Shown: positions 49,531 to 59,532, counted from the first letter of the stretch. The stretch: 64,000 nt of DNA from Lentisphaeria bacterium (GCA_017462015.1 JAFTRX010000026.1:1-64000), one strand, 5' to 3'. Numbers and translations: made by a program. The notes: generated from the sequence alone by a model not told the origin.

Positions 49531-49535
49531 CCGTT

Positions 49536-50867
49536 ATGGCGGAACTCCATTCCGCCGCACCGGGATTTTACGCGGCATCCGGTATCGCGGATAAGTTGAT
49601 TGCCGCCGGTTTTCAAACTGCGCTGGTCGGAGGTTCAGTCCGGGACTTGCTGTTGTCGCGTACCCCCTCGGACTTTGATCTGGTAACGGTTGCACGTCCG
49701 GAAGAGATAACCAAAGTTTTTCCGGATGCCAAACTGGTCGGCGCAAGTTTCGGAGTGGTCATCATCCGCTATGACGGTATTGATGTGGAAGTTGCTTCTG
49801 CCCGCAGTGAGCGCTCTTATATGGACGGACGCCATCCGGAAGAGGTCAGTTACACCCGCGATCTGGCGCAGGATGCTTTGCGCCGGGATTTTACGGTCAA
49901 CGCTTTGATGTATGACTTTGCTCAGAAGAAGGTGTTGGATTTTACCGGCGGAGTGGCTGATTTGAAACGCGGCATACTGCGGACGGTCGGTGATCCGGGA
50001 GAACGGTTCCGGGAAGATTATTTGCGCATCCTCCGGGCGGTACGCTTTGCTGCCAAACTGGGTTTTGTTCTGGATGATGATTTGGCAGAGGCGTTGAGAT
50101 CGCATGCGCCGCAGGTGGCTGAACTCTCCTGTGAACGGATTTTTTCCGAGCTGGATTCCATGTTGACCGGGCGAGATCCGGAGCGTGCCATCCGTCTGTT
50201 GGAGGAGCTTGGCATTTTGAAACACCTGCTTCCGGAAATCGCTATCCTCCGGACGATGACCCAGCCGCCCCAATTTCATCCGGAAGGTGATGTTTTGGAG
50301 CACACATTGCTGATGCTCCGCCACATGGTTCTGCCCACGCGCTGTTTGGCGTGGAGTGTGCTTTTGCACGATGTCGGCAAGTCGGTCACGCGCAGTGTCG
50401 ATTCTGACGGCAGAATACGTTTTTTCGGTCATGAAGATGCCGGAAGTAAAATTGCGGAAAATATCTGCCGCCGGTTGCGTTTTTCCAATTCGGATATGGA
50501 ATTGTGTCTTCACGCGGTACGCAACCACATGCGTTTTGCCTCGGTGCAGGGGATGAAAGTTGCCAAACTGCGCCGTTTGATCGGAGATCCCGGCTTCGCT
50601 ATGGAGCTGGAGCTTCACCGCCTTGATTGCTTGTGCAGCAACGGTCTGATGGATGGATTTAATTTTCTCATTGACCGCGTGGCTGAGCTTCCCGGGGCAT
50701 CGGTCGAGCTTCCTGAACCGTGGGTGAGGGGACGGGATTTGATAAAAAACGGTATCAAGCCGCAAGTGAAATTCAAGCGCGTACTTGATACCGTTTATGA
50801 GCGCCAGCTCGCCGGAGAGTTCCCCGATGTGGAAACTGCATTATCGGCGGCGCTGGAAATGTTTTAA
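49536..50867 (+). CDS. cca: CCA tRNA nucleotidyltransferase / poly(A) polymerase family
   Basis: This encodes a 443-residue class II nucleotidyltransferase. The polymerase head has LVGGSVRDLLL and the metal-binding SDFDLV; RRDFTVNALMYD and FREDYLRILRAVRFAAKLGF (quoted in part as RILRAVRFAAKLGF) continue the conserved neck. An HD domain follows (LEHTLLMLRHM and LLHDVGKS). The HD domain supports a CCA-adding enzyme with phosphohydrolase activity. It is the last gene of the tsaD-gph-cca transcript, before palindromic element copy 3. Confidence 0.93.
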   Translation: MAELHSAAPGFYAASGIADKLIAAGFQTALVGGSVRDLLLSRTPSDFDLVTVARPEEITKVFPDAKLVGASFGVVIIRYDGIDVEVASARSERSYMDGRHPEEVSYTRDLAQDALRRDFTVNALMYDFAQKKVLDFTGGVADLKRGILRTVGDPGERFREDYLRILRAVRFAAKLGFVLDDDLAEALRSHAPQVAELSCERIFSELDSMLTGRDPERAIRLLEELGILKHLLPEIAILRTMTQPPQFHPEGDVLEHTLLMLRHMVLPTRCLAWSVLLHDVGKSVTRSVDSDGRIRFFGHEDAGSKIAENICRRLRFSNSDMELCLHAVRNHMRFASVQGMKVAKLRRLIGDPGFAMELELHRLDCLCSNGLMDGFNFLIDRVAELPGASVELPEPWVRGRDLIKNGIKPQVKFKRVLDTVYERQLAGEFPDVETALSAALEMF

Positions 50868-50950
50868 AATTTTTTAAGGGGCTGTTGCAAAACCTCGTCT
50901 TGGAATAGTGATGCGAGGCGGTTGTTGCTGATTCGGCTTCATTGCATGAC

Positions 50951-51060
50951 GCTGCGACAACGGAGAAAACAAAATACCTCGCTTTTCTTGAAAAGGGATG
51001 AGGGTTCGGGAGAAGGGAAAAACTTCTTTTCACGTGAAAAGAAGTTTTTCCCTTCTCCCG
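50951..51060 (+). repeat. Palindromic element A, copy 3
   Basis: The element has perfect 24-base inverted-repeat arms (51007-51030 and 51037-51060) around CACGTG. The 5' part (50951-51006) aligns with the other copies. The plus-strand frame encodes QNTSLFLKRD...[13 protein letters not shown]. It sits between convergent genes and could act as a bidirectional terminator. Confidence 0.9.
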
Positions 51061-51089
51061 AGATATCTATCCTTTTTACAAGAGAGAGA

Positions 51090-52118
51090 TCAACGGCCGA
51101 GAGCAGAACTTTTTTCTTTGCTTTTGATGTCGCTGAAATCAGCAGGTTTCCCCTTTTGCTGCTTCAACAGCCACTGGATGCCGATACCGGGCATGATGCT
51201 GTGTCCGGCATGTAAGATGTTGATGCGGACATTGCCGGAGACCCTGCGGACATAGATTTTGGCAGAACCGAATTTTTCCTTGATTTCCGGAAATCCGGCG
51301 GGAGTTTTTTTGGTTTTGATGATGTTTTTGATCGCTTTGATTTCAGCGTCAGTGAAGCGGTCCTTGGGGGCGGCAACTTTGTTGAACGCCCAGATCGCAT
51401 GTTCGACCGGAACGATATTGTCAAAGACACCATGGGAAATATCCAACGGATAGGCGGCGCCTTCAAGCGTATTCACCGGACTGCGGTGAGCGGCTTCAGT
51501 TTTGGCTTTCGCATCAAGTTTCGGGTTGCCGATATTCTTTTCGATATGCGTACCGTAACCCTTTTTTCCGGCAGGCTTGGTATCATAGTAAGCGTGCCAC
51601 GCCACCAGGTCGGAGATCGGACACCAGGAGGATACCGCCGCCCAGATATCGCGGCTGCGGGAGCTGGTCAGAAGCGACATGAAGCCGCCGCCGGAACCGC
51701 CGATAAGATAAATTTTGCTGGAGTCGACGTTATAATTTTTCTGCATGTATTTTACCGCATCAATGATGTCGGATACTGCCGCGTCACTGCCCATTGAGAG
51801 CTTGTTGCCAACAGTGTTTTTACCGCGGAAATTGGGCGCGATAAGATGGACATCCATCTTCGCCAGCCGCCGGGCGTAAGATTGGCACTGTTTGTATTCT
51901 GCACTCCAGGTGTGCAGTGTGACGAATAAGGGACGCGGTTCTTTAGATTTCGCGACCAGCAGCAGTGCGGGCTGCTGCGTGTTGTCAAAACTGCACAAAT
52001 AGGTGATCTCTTTGGCAACTTTGGGAGCTGCTTTCTTTTTGGCTTTGGCTTTTTTAGCGGGCGCGGCATACAGCGCGAAGACGGTCAACAAAGCCAGCAG
52101 AATGGAAATTTTTTTCAT
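51090..52118 (-). CDS. Secreted alpha/beta-hydrolase, prolyl oligopeptidase-like
   Basis: This encodes a 342-residue exported hydrolase. The signal peptide (~1-19) is followed by a Lys/Ala-rich linker (~20-37). The hydrolase core has FVTLHTWSAEY, APNFRGKN and the nucleophile elbow LIGGSGGGFMSLL (Ser in GGSGGG), which resembles prolyl oligopeptidase S9 or acetyl xylan esterase types. The His is probably in LHAGHSIMPG. The substrate is unknown; an esterase acting on polysaccharide is possible. It follows paaK by 30 bases. Confidence 0.85.
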   Translation of the reverse strand: MKKISILLALLTVFALYAAPAKKAKAKKKAAPKVAKEITYLCSFDNTQQPALLLVAKSKEPRPLFVTLHTWSAEYKQCQSYARRLAKMDVHLIAPNFRGKNTVGNKLSMGSDAAVSDIIDAVKYMQKNYNVDSSKIYLIGGSGGGFMSLLTSSRSRDIWAAVSSWCPISDLVAWHAYYDTKPAGKKGYGTHIEKNIGNPKLDAKAKTEAAHRSPVNTLEGAAYPLDISHGVFDNIVPVEHAIWAFNKVAAPKDRFTDAEIKAIKNIIKTKKTPAGFPEIKEKFGSAKIYVRRVSGNVRINILHAGHSIMPGIGIQWLLKQQKGKPADFSDIKSKEKSSALGR

Positions 52119-52148
52119 TTTCCTGTTCCTTTTTTCAAGTAAATATTA

Positions 52149-53462
52149 TCAGCGGATACGGTTATCCAGCACCCGTTTGGCTTTACCTTCGCTTCGGGTG
52201 ATGCTGTTGAACGGAACCACGGTGACTTTGATCCGCAAACCGGTGATGGATTCCACGGATGCGGTGACCATGCGGCGGATCTGTTCGATGATCGCTTCGC
52301 CCTGCGCGTACACATCCTGCGCAAGTTCGATATCCAGCGCGATATTGTCCATGTTTCCGGCGGTGCTGAGTTTGATCATATAGTTGGGGGTCGTACCCTG
52401 AACCATCAGCAATGCGGACTCGATCTGAGAGGGGAAGACATTCACGCCGCGGATGATGAACATATCATCACTGCGGGCGGAGATGCGGTCGATACGGCGC
52501 AGCGTTCTGCCGCAGGCACATTTTTCGGTGATGATGCGGGTGATGTCGCGCGTGCGGTAACGGATCATCGGCATTGCGTATTTGCTCAACGTGGTCAGCA
52601 CCAGTTCACCGGTTTCGCCGTCGGGCAGAACTTCACAGGTGTCCGGATCGATGATTTCGGGGTAGAAGTGATCTTCAAAGATGTGCATACCTTTGTGCTG
52701 ATTACATTCGATAGCCACACCGGGGCCGATGATTTCGGAGAGTCCGTAGATGTCAAACGCTTCGATTCCGGCGCCGCGTTCCAATCTTTCCCGCATACCC
52801 TGCGTCCACGGTTCAGCACCGAAGACACCGGCGCGGATGGGCAGTTCGCGTAGATCGATACCCAGCTCTTTTGCCTGTTCGATCAGGTGGAGGAAGTAGC
52901 TGGGGGTACAACAGATCGCATTGACGCCGAAGTCGCGGATCAGCATGACCTGACGTTTGGTATTGCCGCCGGAAGCGGGAACCACCGTGGCACCGAGAGC
53001 TTCCGCTCCGCCGTGTGCGCCGAGTCCGCCGGTGAAGAGTCCGTAACCGTAAGAGACCTGGATCACGTCGTTTTTGGACAAACCGCAGCAGCAGAGGGCG
53101 CGGCGCATAACATCACCCCAAACCTGAAGGTCTTTCTGAGTGTAGGCGACGACGATAGGTTTGCCGGTGGTACCGCTGGAGGCGTGCAGACGGACGATCT
53201 CGCTCATGGGGACGGCGCACAGACCAAACGGATAGGTGTCGCGCAAATCGGTTTTCTTGCAGAAGGGGAGCAAGCTGATATCTTTGAGTGTTTTGATATC
53301 TTCCGGTTTTACTTTGAGTTCATCCATGCGGGTGCGGAAGAGTTCCACATTGTCATAGCTGTGTTTGACCATTTTTTGCAATCTGGCCAACTGCAGTTCC
53401 CGGAGGAACTCTGTTGAAATATAGTCGTTTCCGCTGAAGTTGTCGTTGATTCTGAGATCCAT
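52149..53462 (-). CDS. paaK: Phenylacetate-CoA ligase family protein
   Basis: This encodes a 437-residue adenylate-forming ligase of the PaaK type. Motifs are LHASSGTTGKPIVVAYT (ATP loop), YGLFTGGLGAHGGAEALGAT (quoted in part as GLFTGGLGAHGGAE), FDIYGLSEIIGPGVA, and the hinge DDMFIIRGVNVFPSQIE. In anaerobes these proteins activate aryl or indole acetates. No phenylacetate pathway genes are near, so the exact acid is uncertain. It lies 9 bases after psd. Confidence 0.92.
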   Translation of the reverse strand: MDLRINDNFSGNDYISTEFLRELQLARLQKMVKHSYDNVELFRTRMDELKVKPEDIKTLKDISLLPFCKKTDLRDTYPFGLCAVPMSEIVRLHASSGTTGKPIVVAYTQKDLQVWGDVMRRALCCCGLSKNDVIQVSYGYGLFTGGLGAHGGAEALGATVVPASGGNTKRQVMLIRDFGVNAICCTPSYFLHLIEQAKELGIDLRELPIRAGVFGAEPWTQGMRERLERGAGIEAFDIYGLSEIIGPGVAIECNQHKGMHIFEDHFYPEIIDPDTCEVLPDGETGELVLTTLSKYAMPMIRYRTRDITRIITEKCACGRTLRRIDRISARSDDMFIIRGVNVFPSQIESALLMVQGTTPNYMIKLSTAGNMDNIALDIELAQDVYAQGEAIIEQIRRMVTASVESITGLRIKVTVVPFNSITRSEGKAKRVLDNRIR

Positions 53463-53471
53463 TTTTCTGTT

Positions 53472-54380
53472 TTAACCTTCCATATTGTCAGTTTTTAAAA
53501 TTGCTATACGCGAACCGCATTTTACCGCTGTTTCCATTCCATTGGCGGATGCGGTTATGAGGTCATTGTCAAAAGTTACTTTTCCTGCTTTGAACACCAG
53601 GATGACGGTGGAACCGCCGAATTTAAAAAAGCCTTTTTCATCCATTTTAGAGAAATGTTTCCCTTCGGCACTGCGGATGATGGAGCCGACTCCGAAAGCG
53701 GCAACTTCGATCATCCGGAAACTTCCGCAAAGCGGATTTTCAAATTCGGTGACGTGGCGGGTGTTTTCCACAAACAAATCCGGATGCCGGAGCAGGGCAA
53801 CGGGATTTACAGAGTGGTATTTCCCGGCAATTACTTGTGTTTCTCCCTTTTGCGTGCAGTCGCAGGGAAAGTGGTAACGGTGGTAATCCACCGGTGCCAG
53901 CCGGATAACCGCGACGGTGACAGGCTCGTCGGGAAGTTTTTTTCCGCACAAATCGTTGATGGAACGCTTGGCGCCTTTTACCGGGATCGGTTCTGCCGGG
54001 GAGAGTTCCGGGTGTACCAGAAGTTTGCCGTCGGCAGGGGAAACCACCGCCGTCGGCTCGTTTGCAACCGGACGGGCACCGGGTTTCAACTTCCGGGAAA
54101 AGTAGTCGTTGAACGATGTGTAATGGTCCGCGGGAAACTCCGCTTCCTCCGGATGGCATCCGGGAATGGCAATAAGTTTGGCGATCACTTTGTGTGAACG
54201 CGGCGAGTCGTAGTATCTGCCCATCAATGCTGATACAAATTTGCCGCCGAAAAGCATCGGCCACAAAGTGCGCCCCAGCAATGTTTCATAGGCAAAGCGC
54301 AAAGCTTTGTCGCCCATCACCGATTCTGTTATGATGTTGCCGGTCTGCCGGTCGATGTATTTGATTTCCCCGTTATTCAT
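53472..54380 (-). CDS. psd: Phosphatidylserine decarboxylase
   Basis: This encodes a 302-residue proenzyme that makes phosphatidylethanolamine. It has DHYTSFNDYFSRKLKPGARP (quoted in part as FNDYFSRKLKPGARP), VSPADGKL (Asp region), VDYHRYHFPCDC (His motif) and the self-cleavage site in FKFGGSTVIL, where GGST replaces the common LGST. Cleavage at this Ser would create the pyruvoyl group. It is downstream of the V-ATPase genes and 11 bases after a DUF1805 gene. No pssA is in the window. Confidence 0.95.
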   Translation of the reverse strand: MNNGEIKYIDRQTGNIITESVMGDKALRFAYETLLGRTLWPMLFGGKFVSALMGRYYDSPRSHKVIAKLIAIPGCHPEEAEFPADHYTSFNDYFSRKLKPGARPVANEPTAVVSPADGKLLVHPELSPAEPIPVKGAKRSINDLCGKKLPDEPVTVAVIRLAPVDYHRYHFPCDCTQKGETQVIAGKYHSVNPVALLRHPDLFVENTRHVTEFENPLCGSFRMIEVAAFGVGSIIRSAEGKHFSKMDEKGFFKFGGSTVILVFKAGKVTFDNDLITASANGMETAVKCGSRIAILKTDNMEG

Positions 54381-54391
54381 ACAGCTGAGAC

Positions 54392-54673
54392 CTATTTCAT
54401 CAAAAGCAGGGCATCTTTGCCGGACATGCCGATGGTGACACCGAATTCCGCTGCGCGGGCAGAGAGTTTCACCACCGGTTGAGTCAGCATGTCATCATAA
54501 CACTTGACTCCGGTGACGATCGCCATGGCGGAGTTGAGTTTATCGGCCGTTTCCACGTTGAAATACCCGCATCCGAGCATTCCGTTTTCACCTTGTATCA
54601 GCAGCAATTTCCCTTGCAGCATTTCAATGGTATTTCCGGTAAATTCCATACCATCAACATTGATTTTGTCCAT
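54392..54673 (-). CDS. DUF1805 family protein
   Basis: This encodes a 93-residue protein of the DUF1805 (YunC-like) family. Typical segments are GKLLLIQGENGMLGCGYFNVETAD (quoted in part as GMLGCGYFNVETAD), AMAIVTGVKCYDDML and GMSGKDALLLM. The function is unknown. It overlaps the subunit D gene by 20 bases and precedes psd, so it is translated with the ATPase operon. Confidence 0.88.
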   Translation of the reverse strand: MDKINVDGMEFTGNTIEMLQGKLLLIQGENGMLGCGYFNVETADKLNSAMAIVTGVKCYDDMLTQPVVKLSARAAEFGVTIGMSGKDALLLMK

Positions 54674-55274
54674 CTCTGGCGGTTCCTTTGTTTTTGGCGA
54701 TTTTGCTCCGGGCGACGGCGCCGGTTTCCTGATCGCTCATATAAATCCGTATGCGGCGGATGTTTTCTTTGCACTCCGGAATCTTTACTTTTTCAAAAAG
54801 ATTGACCCGCTGGGTGGTTGTCACCAGTTCTGCCAGCAAGAGTGCATACTGTTTTTCCAATATTTTTCCTGCGGCACGGAGGGAGATCATCTCCTTGAGT
54901 GCCGAAATACATTCATCCGCGTGCCACGGCGTGGAAAGCAAATCCCACTGCCGCGGCGTAAAATCGACTTTCTCAAAGACCGGAATGGTGATACCGGCGA
55001 TGTTGGCTGAACCGGCAATCACCTCTTTTATCTCAACTTGCGAAGCAAAAAATTCCGCCTCCTGCGGGTCGCCGAAGAAGGTGAACAAATGAGAGAGCTT
55101 CTCCATCAGGATACGCATTTCGTTCTGATTGGCGGAAAGACGTTCCAGACTCAAGCGGACTTCGAGCTGCAGTTGTTGTTTTTTCAACTGTAACGTCGGC
55201 AGGAAGCGTTGAAACTGCTTTAACGCATCCTGCTGATGTTTCTGTTCGGTTTTGGTGAATTTGATCTTTGCCAT
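54654..55274 (-). CDS. V-type ATP synthase subunit D
   Basis: This encodes the 206-residue central-stalk rotor subunit of the V1 sector. It begins AKIKFTKTEQKHQQDALKQF and FLPTLQLKKQQLQLE, characteristic of subunit D in the DUF2764-containing ATPases of Chlamydiae and Bacteroidetes. The rest is a long coiled coil. The start at 55274 fits that N-terminus; it lies 8 bases after the subunit B stop. In related operons, subunits I and K follow; here a DUF1805 gene follows instead. Confidence 0.92.
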   Translation of the reverse strand: MAKIKFTKTEQKHQQDALKQFQRFLPTLQLKKQQLQLEVRLSLERLSANQNEMRILMEKLSHLFTFFGDPQEAEFFASQVEIKEVIAGSANIAGITIPVFEKVDFTPRQWDLLSTPWHADECISALKEMISLRAAGKILEKQYALLLAELVTTTQRVNLFEKVKIPECKENIRRIRIYMSDQETGAVARSKIAKNKGTARDGQNQC

Positions 55275-55282
55275 GCTGCCGT

Positions 55283-56581
55283 TCAACTCTTTTTCGGCCA
55301 ATACTTTTCAATAAGGTCGGTTTTGATGCTGACTTCTGCCGGATCAAAACAATCTGCCAATATCTCCCAACCCAGATCCAGCGCCCGTTCCAGCGGGATA
55401 TTGACGGAAAGATCCATCATCTCCTGCTCGAAACGTTTTCCGTATTTGAGCAGTTTGTTATCCCATGCGGACATGCGGAAACCCATGGATTGTTTTTCCT
55501 GCGTACTGCGGAAGTCGGAGAAAAGTCTTATCATCGCATCCATGATGGCGCGGTGGTCACTGCGGGTGCGGCTGTTGACGTTCTGTTTGAGTCGGGAGAG
55601 CGAACCGAAAGGTTCGATACGGCCGTTTTTCAGATAGAACTGTCCTTCGGTGATGTAACCGGTGTTGTCGGGAACCGGGTGGGTGACATCGTCACCGGGC
55701 ATCGTGGTCACTGCCAGGATGGTGATACTTCCGGCGCTGTCGAAGTCCACTGCTTTTTCGTAACGGCTGGCAAGCTGACTGTACAAGTCGCCGGGATAAC
55801 CGCGGGTAGCCGGGATCTGTTCCATGGTGATGGCGATCTCTTTCAGCGCATCGGCGAAGTTGGTCATATCGGTCAACAGCACCAGCACGCGTTTGCCTTT
55901 GAGCGCATAGGCTTCAGCAACGGCAAGCGACATATCCGGAACCATCAGACATTCCACCACCGGGTCGGCGGCGGTATGGACGAACATTACTGTCCGCGAC
56001 AGTGCGCCGTGTTCATCGAGCGTGCGTTTGAAGGTGAGATAGTCGTCATATTTCAACCCCATACCGCCGAGAACGATGACATCGACTTCCGCCTGCAGTG
56101 CAATGCGGGACAGCAGCTGGTTGTAAGGTTCACCGGCAACGGAGAAAATCGGCAGTTTCTGCGATTCCACCAGCGTGTTGAAGACGTCGATCATCGGGAT
56201 ATTGGTGCGGATCATGTTGCGGGGAATGATACGTTTCGCCGGATTGACCGACGGTGTGCCGATGGGGATAAGTTCATCGGTGATGTCCGGACGGTTGTCC
56301 CGCGCGGAACCACGACCGTTGAATACTCTGCCCAGAAGCGCATCTGAACTGGAAACAGTCATCTCTCTGCCGAGAAAACGCACCTGATCACCGGTTCCGA
56401 TACCCCGGCTTCCGGCAAAGACCTGAAGTGAAACTTTTCTGCCGTCGAGCCGGATCACCTGGGCAAGTGAAGTTCCTCTGGCGCTGGTAACTTCGGCAAG
56501 TTCGTTGTAGGCAACGTTATCGGCTTCGACGGTGATGACGTTGCCGGAAATACGGATTATCTGATGATATACCTTACGCAT
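55283..56581 (-). CDS. V-type ATP synthase subunit B
   Basis: This encodes the 432-residue non-catalytic subunit of V1. It has no P-loop, as expected. Conserved stretches include [40 protein letters not shown] (quoted in part as [13 protein letters not shown]), [14 protein letters not shown] and [17 protein letters not shown]. Its start overlaps the subunit A stop by 8 bases. Confidence 0.96.
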   Translation of the reverse strand: MRKVYHQIIRISGNVITVEADNVAYNELAEVTSARGTSLAQVIRLDGRKVSLQVFAGSRGIGTGDQVRFLGREMTVSSSDALLGRVFNGRGSARDNRPDITDELIPIGTPSVNPAKRIIPRNMIRTNIPMIDVFNTLVESQKLPIFSVAGEPYNQLLSRIALQAEVDVIVLGGMGLKYDDYLTFKRTLDEHGALSRTVMFVHTAADPVVECLMVPDMSLAVAEAYALKGKRVLVLLTDMTNFADALKEIAITMEQIPATRGYPGDLYSQLASRYEKAVDFDSAGSITILAVTTMPGDDVTHPVPDNTGYITEGQFYLKNGRIEPFGSLSRLKQNVNSRTRSDHRAIMDAMIRLFSDFRSTQEKQSMGFRMSAWDNKLLKYGKRFEQEMMDLSVNIPLERALDLGWEILADCFDPAEVSIKTDLIEKYWPKKS

Positions 56582-58316
56582 TGGCTTTTTTTCCTTCCGC
56601 TATTTTGGCTTTGATCCGGTCACTCAAATTCCGGTAATCATCGCTGTCGGGCTTTTCGTAGTTGCGGTCAAGGAAGAGCTGGCGCAGTTCGAGGAAGTAG
56701 GTGCGGGCACTCTCCTTGTCTTCAAACTGGAAGCTGTCCTTCAAAACTGCCGTCACATCGGCAAACATTATCCGCTGGCGTTCGGCACTGGTGGCTCCGT
56801 CCACGGCATCAAAGGTGTTCTGCTGCAAGTAGACGTAGTCGAGGAATTCACTCTTCAAGTAGATGATGAAATCATCCAGACTGGTTCCTTCTTCACCGAT
56901 GACCTTCATCATCTGGTTGACATCCGCACCCCGGCGGAGGATGTTGCGGGCATAGTTGAGATCACCGGCGTCGACGACACTCGGGTATTTGCTCCATGAA
57001 TCCAGCGGATGGATCGCCGGATAACGGCGGGCGTCGGAACGTTCACGGGAAAGACCGAGGAAGGCGCCGACGACCTTGAGCGTTGCCTGAGTCACCGGTT
57101 CTTCAAAGTTGCCGCCGGCAGGCGAGAGTGAGCCGCCGATGGTGATGGAACCGGTCTCTCCGGTGCGGAGCTGAACCAGACCGGCGCGCTCATAGAAACT
57201 GGCGATCAGCGATTCCAGATAAGCCGGGAACGCTTCTTCGCCGGGAATTTCTTCCAATCGGCCGGACATTTCGCGCAACGCCTGCGCCCAGCGGCTGGTG
57301 GAGTCTGCCAGGAGCAGTGTATTCAATCCCATTTGCCGGTAATATTCCGCCAGGGTCACTGCCGTGTAAACACTCGCTTCCCGGGCGGAGACCGGCATGC
57401 TGCTGGTGTTGCAGATGATGATGGAACGGTCCATCAAACTTCTGCCGGTACGCGGGTCTTTCAAATCGGGATATTCCCGGAGGATTTCAACCACTTCACC
57501 GGCGCGCTCACCGCAGGCGGCAATGATGACCACGTCCGCTTCGGCATACTGACTGATAGCGTGCTGGAGAACCGTTTTTCCGGCACCGAAGGGGCCGGGA
57601 GTACAGAATGTTCCGCCGGTTGCTACCGGGAAAAAGGTGTCAATGGTACGCTGGCAGGTGATAAGCGGCTTTTCCGGAAGGATCTTATCGACATAATCGG
57701 AAATCGGTATCTTGACCGGCCAGAACTGGGTCATGGTGACGTTGCGCTTCTCTCCGGAAGCACTGATTGCGACCGCCATGGTGTCATCAATGGTATAATC
57801 GCCTTCTGCGGCGACGGATTCAACAGTCCATTCCCCTTTCCACGCCAGCGGCAGCATGATGTAATGCTTCACATTCGCTTCCGGAACTGAGCCGATGCGG
57901 TCACCGGCGCGGAGGACGACACCCGGCTGGACAGAGGGGGTGAAGTGCCATTTGGTTTCCCGGTTGAGGGCGCGCAGGTAAATTCCGCGTTGAAGGAAAA
58001 AGCCGGAGTGTTCTGCCAGAAGTTTCAACGGATTCTGCAGACCGTCGTAAACCTGAGCAAGCAGACCGGGGCCGAGTTCAACACTGAGCAGTTCGCCGGT
58101 GAACTCCACCTTATCGCCGACTTTGAGACCGTTGGTACTTTCGAAAGCTTGCAAGTCCGCGTATTTTCCCCGGACCCGGATGACTTCGCATTTGATTTTG
58201 GAGTCACCGACGATCGCAAATGCAACTTCGTTCTGGATCACCTGGCGCGAATATTCAACGGTTATCATGTTGCCGTTGACGCCAACGATCCTTTCAAAGA
58301 TTTTTTCCTGATCCAT
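56574..58316 (-). CDS. V-type ATP synthase subunit A
   Basis: This encodes the 580-residue catalytic subunit of V1, with the Walker A loop [13 protein letters not shown] (~238-250), the non-homologous insert after the N-terminal barrel, the GER region [14 protein letters not shown] and the Walker B-like [20 protein letters not shown] (quoted in part as [11 protein letters not shown]). With the missing membrane subunits supplied elsewhere, the complex would couple ATP to H+ or Na+ movement. It lies 23 bases after DUF2764. Confidence 0.97.
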   Translation of the reverse strand: MDQEKIFERIVGVNGNMITVEYSRQVIQNEVAFAIVGDSKIKCEVIRVRGKYADLQAFESTNGLKVGDKVEFTGELLSVELGPGLLAQVYDGLQNPLKLLAEHSGFFLQRGIYLRALNRETKWHFTPSVQPGVVLRAGDRIGSVPEANVKHYIMLPLAWKGEWTVESVAAEGDYTIDDTMAVAISASGEKRNVTMTQFWPVKIPISDYVDKILPEKPLITCQRTIDTFFPVATGGTFCTPGPFGAGKTVLQHAISQYAEADVVIIAACGERAGEVVEILREYPDLKDPRTGRSLMDRSIIICNTSSMPVSAREASVYTAVTLAEYYRQMGLNTLLLADSTSRWAQALREMSGRLEEIPGEEAFPAYLESLIASFYERAGLVQLRTGETGSITIGGSLSPAGGNFEEPVTQATLKVVGAFLGLSRERSDARRYPAIHPLDSWSKYPSVVDAGDLNYARNILRRGADVNQMMKVIGEEGTSLDDFIIYLKSEFLDYVYLQQNTFDAVDGATSAERQRIMFADVTAVLKDSFQFEDKESARTYFLELRQLFLDRNYEKPDSDDYRNLSDRIKAKIAEGKKANA

Positions 58317-58339
58317 ATTTGTTAAACCTCCATGTAAAA

Positions 58340-58873
58340 TTACATTTTGTCAATGGGAGATGCCAGACGGCTGACGGTTTCTTCAAACACGGTATTGCCG
58401 TCACTGCTGCTGCGTTTGCGGTATTTCTCCAGCATCTGCAGACGCATCCGATAGGCGCATAATGTGGTGAAATCCTGATTGTGGCAGCTCTCAAGGTCAT
58501 CTATTTTCATCCAGCGGATCTTATCCACCAGACGTTCCCGCTCCCGGGGATCATCGGCGCTTGCGGCACCGGGCAGGGCGAAGTCGACATCGGTGTGGTA
58601 CTCTTCCGGCAACGGAAGTTCGGTCACCCGTCCCAGTTTTTCCGCCCGTTTTTCGGCAATGCGCAGTTGGAGAAAACGGTCAAACTTCCGCATTTCCCGA
58701 TATATTTCCGGAAGCTCCTGTTCATCGTCGCTGCCATCCATTGAGCACAGCATGGCAAAGCGTTTGGGAGAAAGCTCATCTTTTGCCAGAGTGTCGAACT
58801 CTTCAAGAGAAAGTTCCGGAGGCACTCCGCAGACAAGTTCCGGTAGTGTTGCACAAAAGAAGCCGTAAAACAT
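58340..58873 (-). CDS. DUF2764 protein of V-ATPase operon
   Basis: This encodes a 177-residue protein that replaces the usual subunit C at this operon position in Chlamydiae, Bacteroidetes, Spirochaetes and relatives. It starts MFYGFFCATLPELVCG, with LSLEEFDTLAKDELS following. It is helical and acidic in the middle (DGSDDEQELPE). It is probably a functional analogue of the stalk adaptor subunit; this follows from operon position, not from motifs. Confidence 0.9.
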   Translation of the reverse strand: MFYGFFCATLPELVCGVPPELSLEEFDTLAKDELSPKRFAMLCSMDGSDDEQELPEIYREMRKFDRFLQLRIAEKRAEKLGRVTELPLPEEYHTDVDFALPGAASADDPRERERLVDKIRWMKIDDLESCHNQDFTTLCAYRMRLQMLEKYRKRSSSDGNTVFEETVSRLASPIDKM

Positions 58874-58879
58874 GGTGTA

Positions 58880-59479
58880 TCACGCCTTGAAAATCTCTGC
58901 CATTTGGGTTCCGGCATAGCTGGTGAGCAGTTCAGCTACAGCTTCCCCGGTGAAATCGAAGCAGGCGTTGTCATCCTTGAACTCGATTTGCATTCCGGAT
59001 GCGATGTGTGCCGCAGCAAAAAGCTCCGGATCTTTTTTGAAGCTCGCCGCAAGAGCGTTTTTCAACGCTGCATCCAATGCTGCGCGATCCTTAACTGCGC
59101 ACTGGACGGTCAATTCAGTATCGGGGGAGGCGGCAAAGGCAACGGTCAACTCTTTTATCAATTCTGCCATGAATTCCGGAGAGAGAGCTTGGGCGGTCGC
59201 GGTACCGATGGCGGCGGCGAGGCGCGAATTCAGTTCGGCACGCAGCTGGAGCATTATATCACGGGCGGACTGCCGGGCGGCAGAGATTGCGCGCTGCCGG
59301 AAATTTTCGGCATTTTCCTGCGCCTGAGCGTTCAACTTTTCGCTTTCGGCTTTTGCGGCGGCGATGATGGCGGCAGCTTCTTTTTCTGCTTCGGCAATGA
59401 TACGGTCGCGTTCTGCTTCAGCTTTCCGGACACCGTCGGCATTGATTTTGTCCAACAGGCTTTGTAATTCCTCGCTCAT
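58880..59479 (-). CDS. V-type ATP synthase subunit E
   Basis: This encodes the 199-residue peripheral stalk subunit. Residues ~1-75 form an Ala/Glu/Lys-rich coiled coil (AEAERDRIIAEAEKEAAAII), followed by a globular C-terminal domain. It is the first gene of the E-DUF2764-A-B-D operon. A divergent promoter region separates it from yhcH. Confidence 0.93.
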   Translation of the reverse strand: MSEELQSLLDKINADGVRKAEAERDRIIAEAEKEAAAIIAAAKAESEKLNAQAQENAENFRQRAISAARQSARDIMLQLRAELNSRLAAAIGTATAQALSPEFMAELIKELTVAFAASPDTELTVQCAVKDRAALDAALKNALAASFKKDPELFAAAHIASGMQIEFKDDNACFDFTGEAVAELLTSYAGTQMAEIFKA

Positions 59480-59532
59480 CGAAAAAACTTCCTTTATATT
59501 ATGTAAGAATTCCTAATAATTGTTTTACTCTT

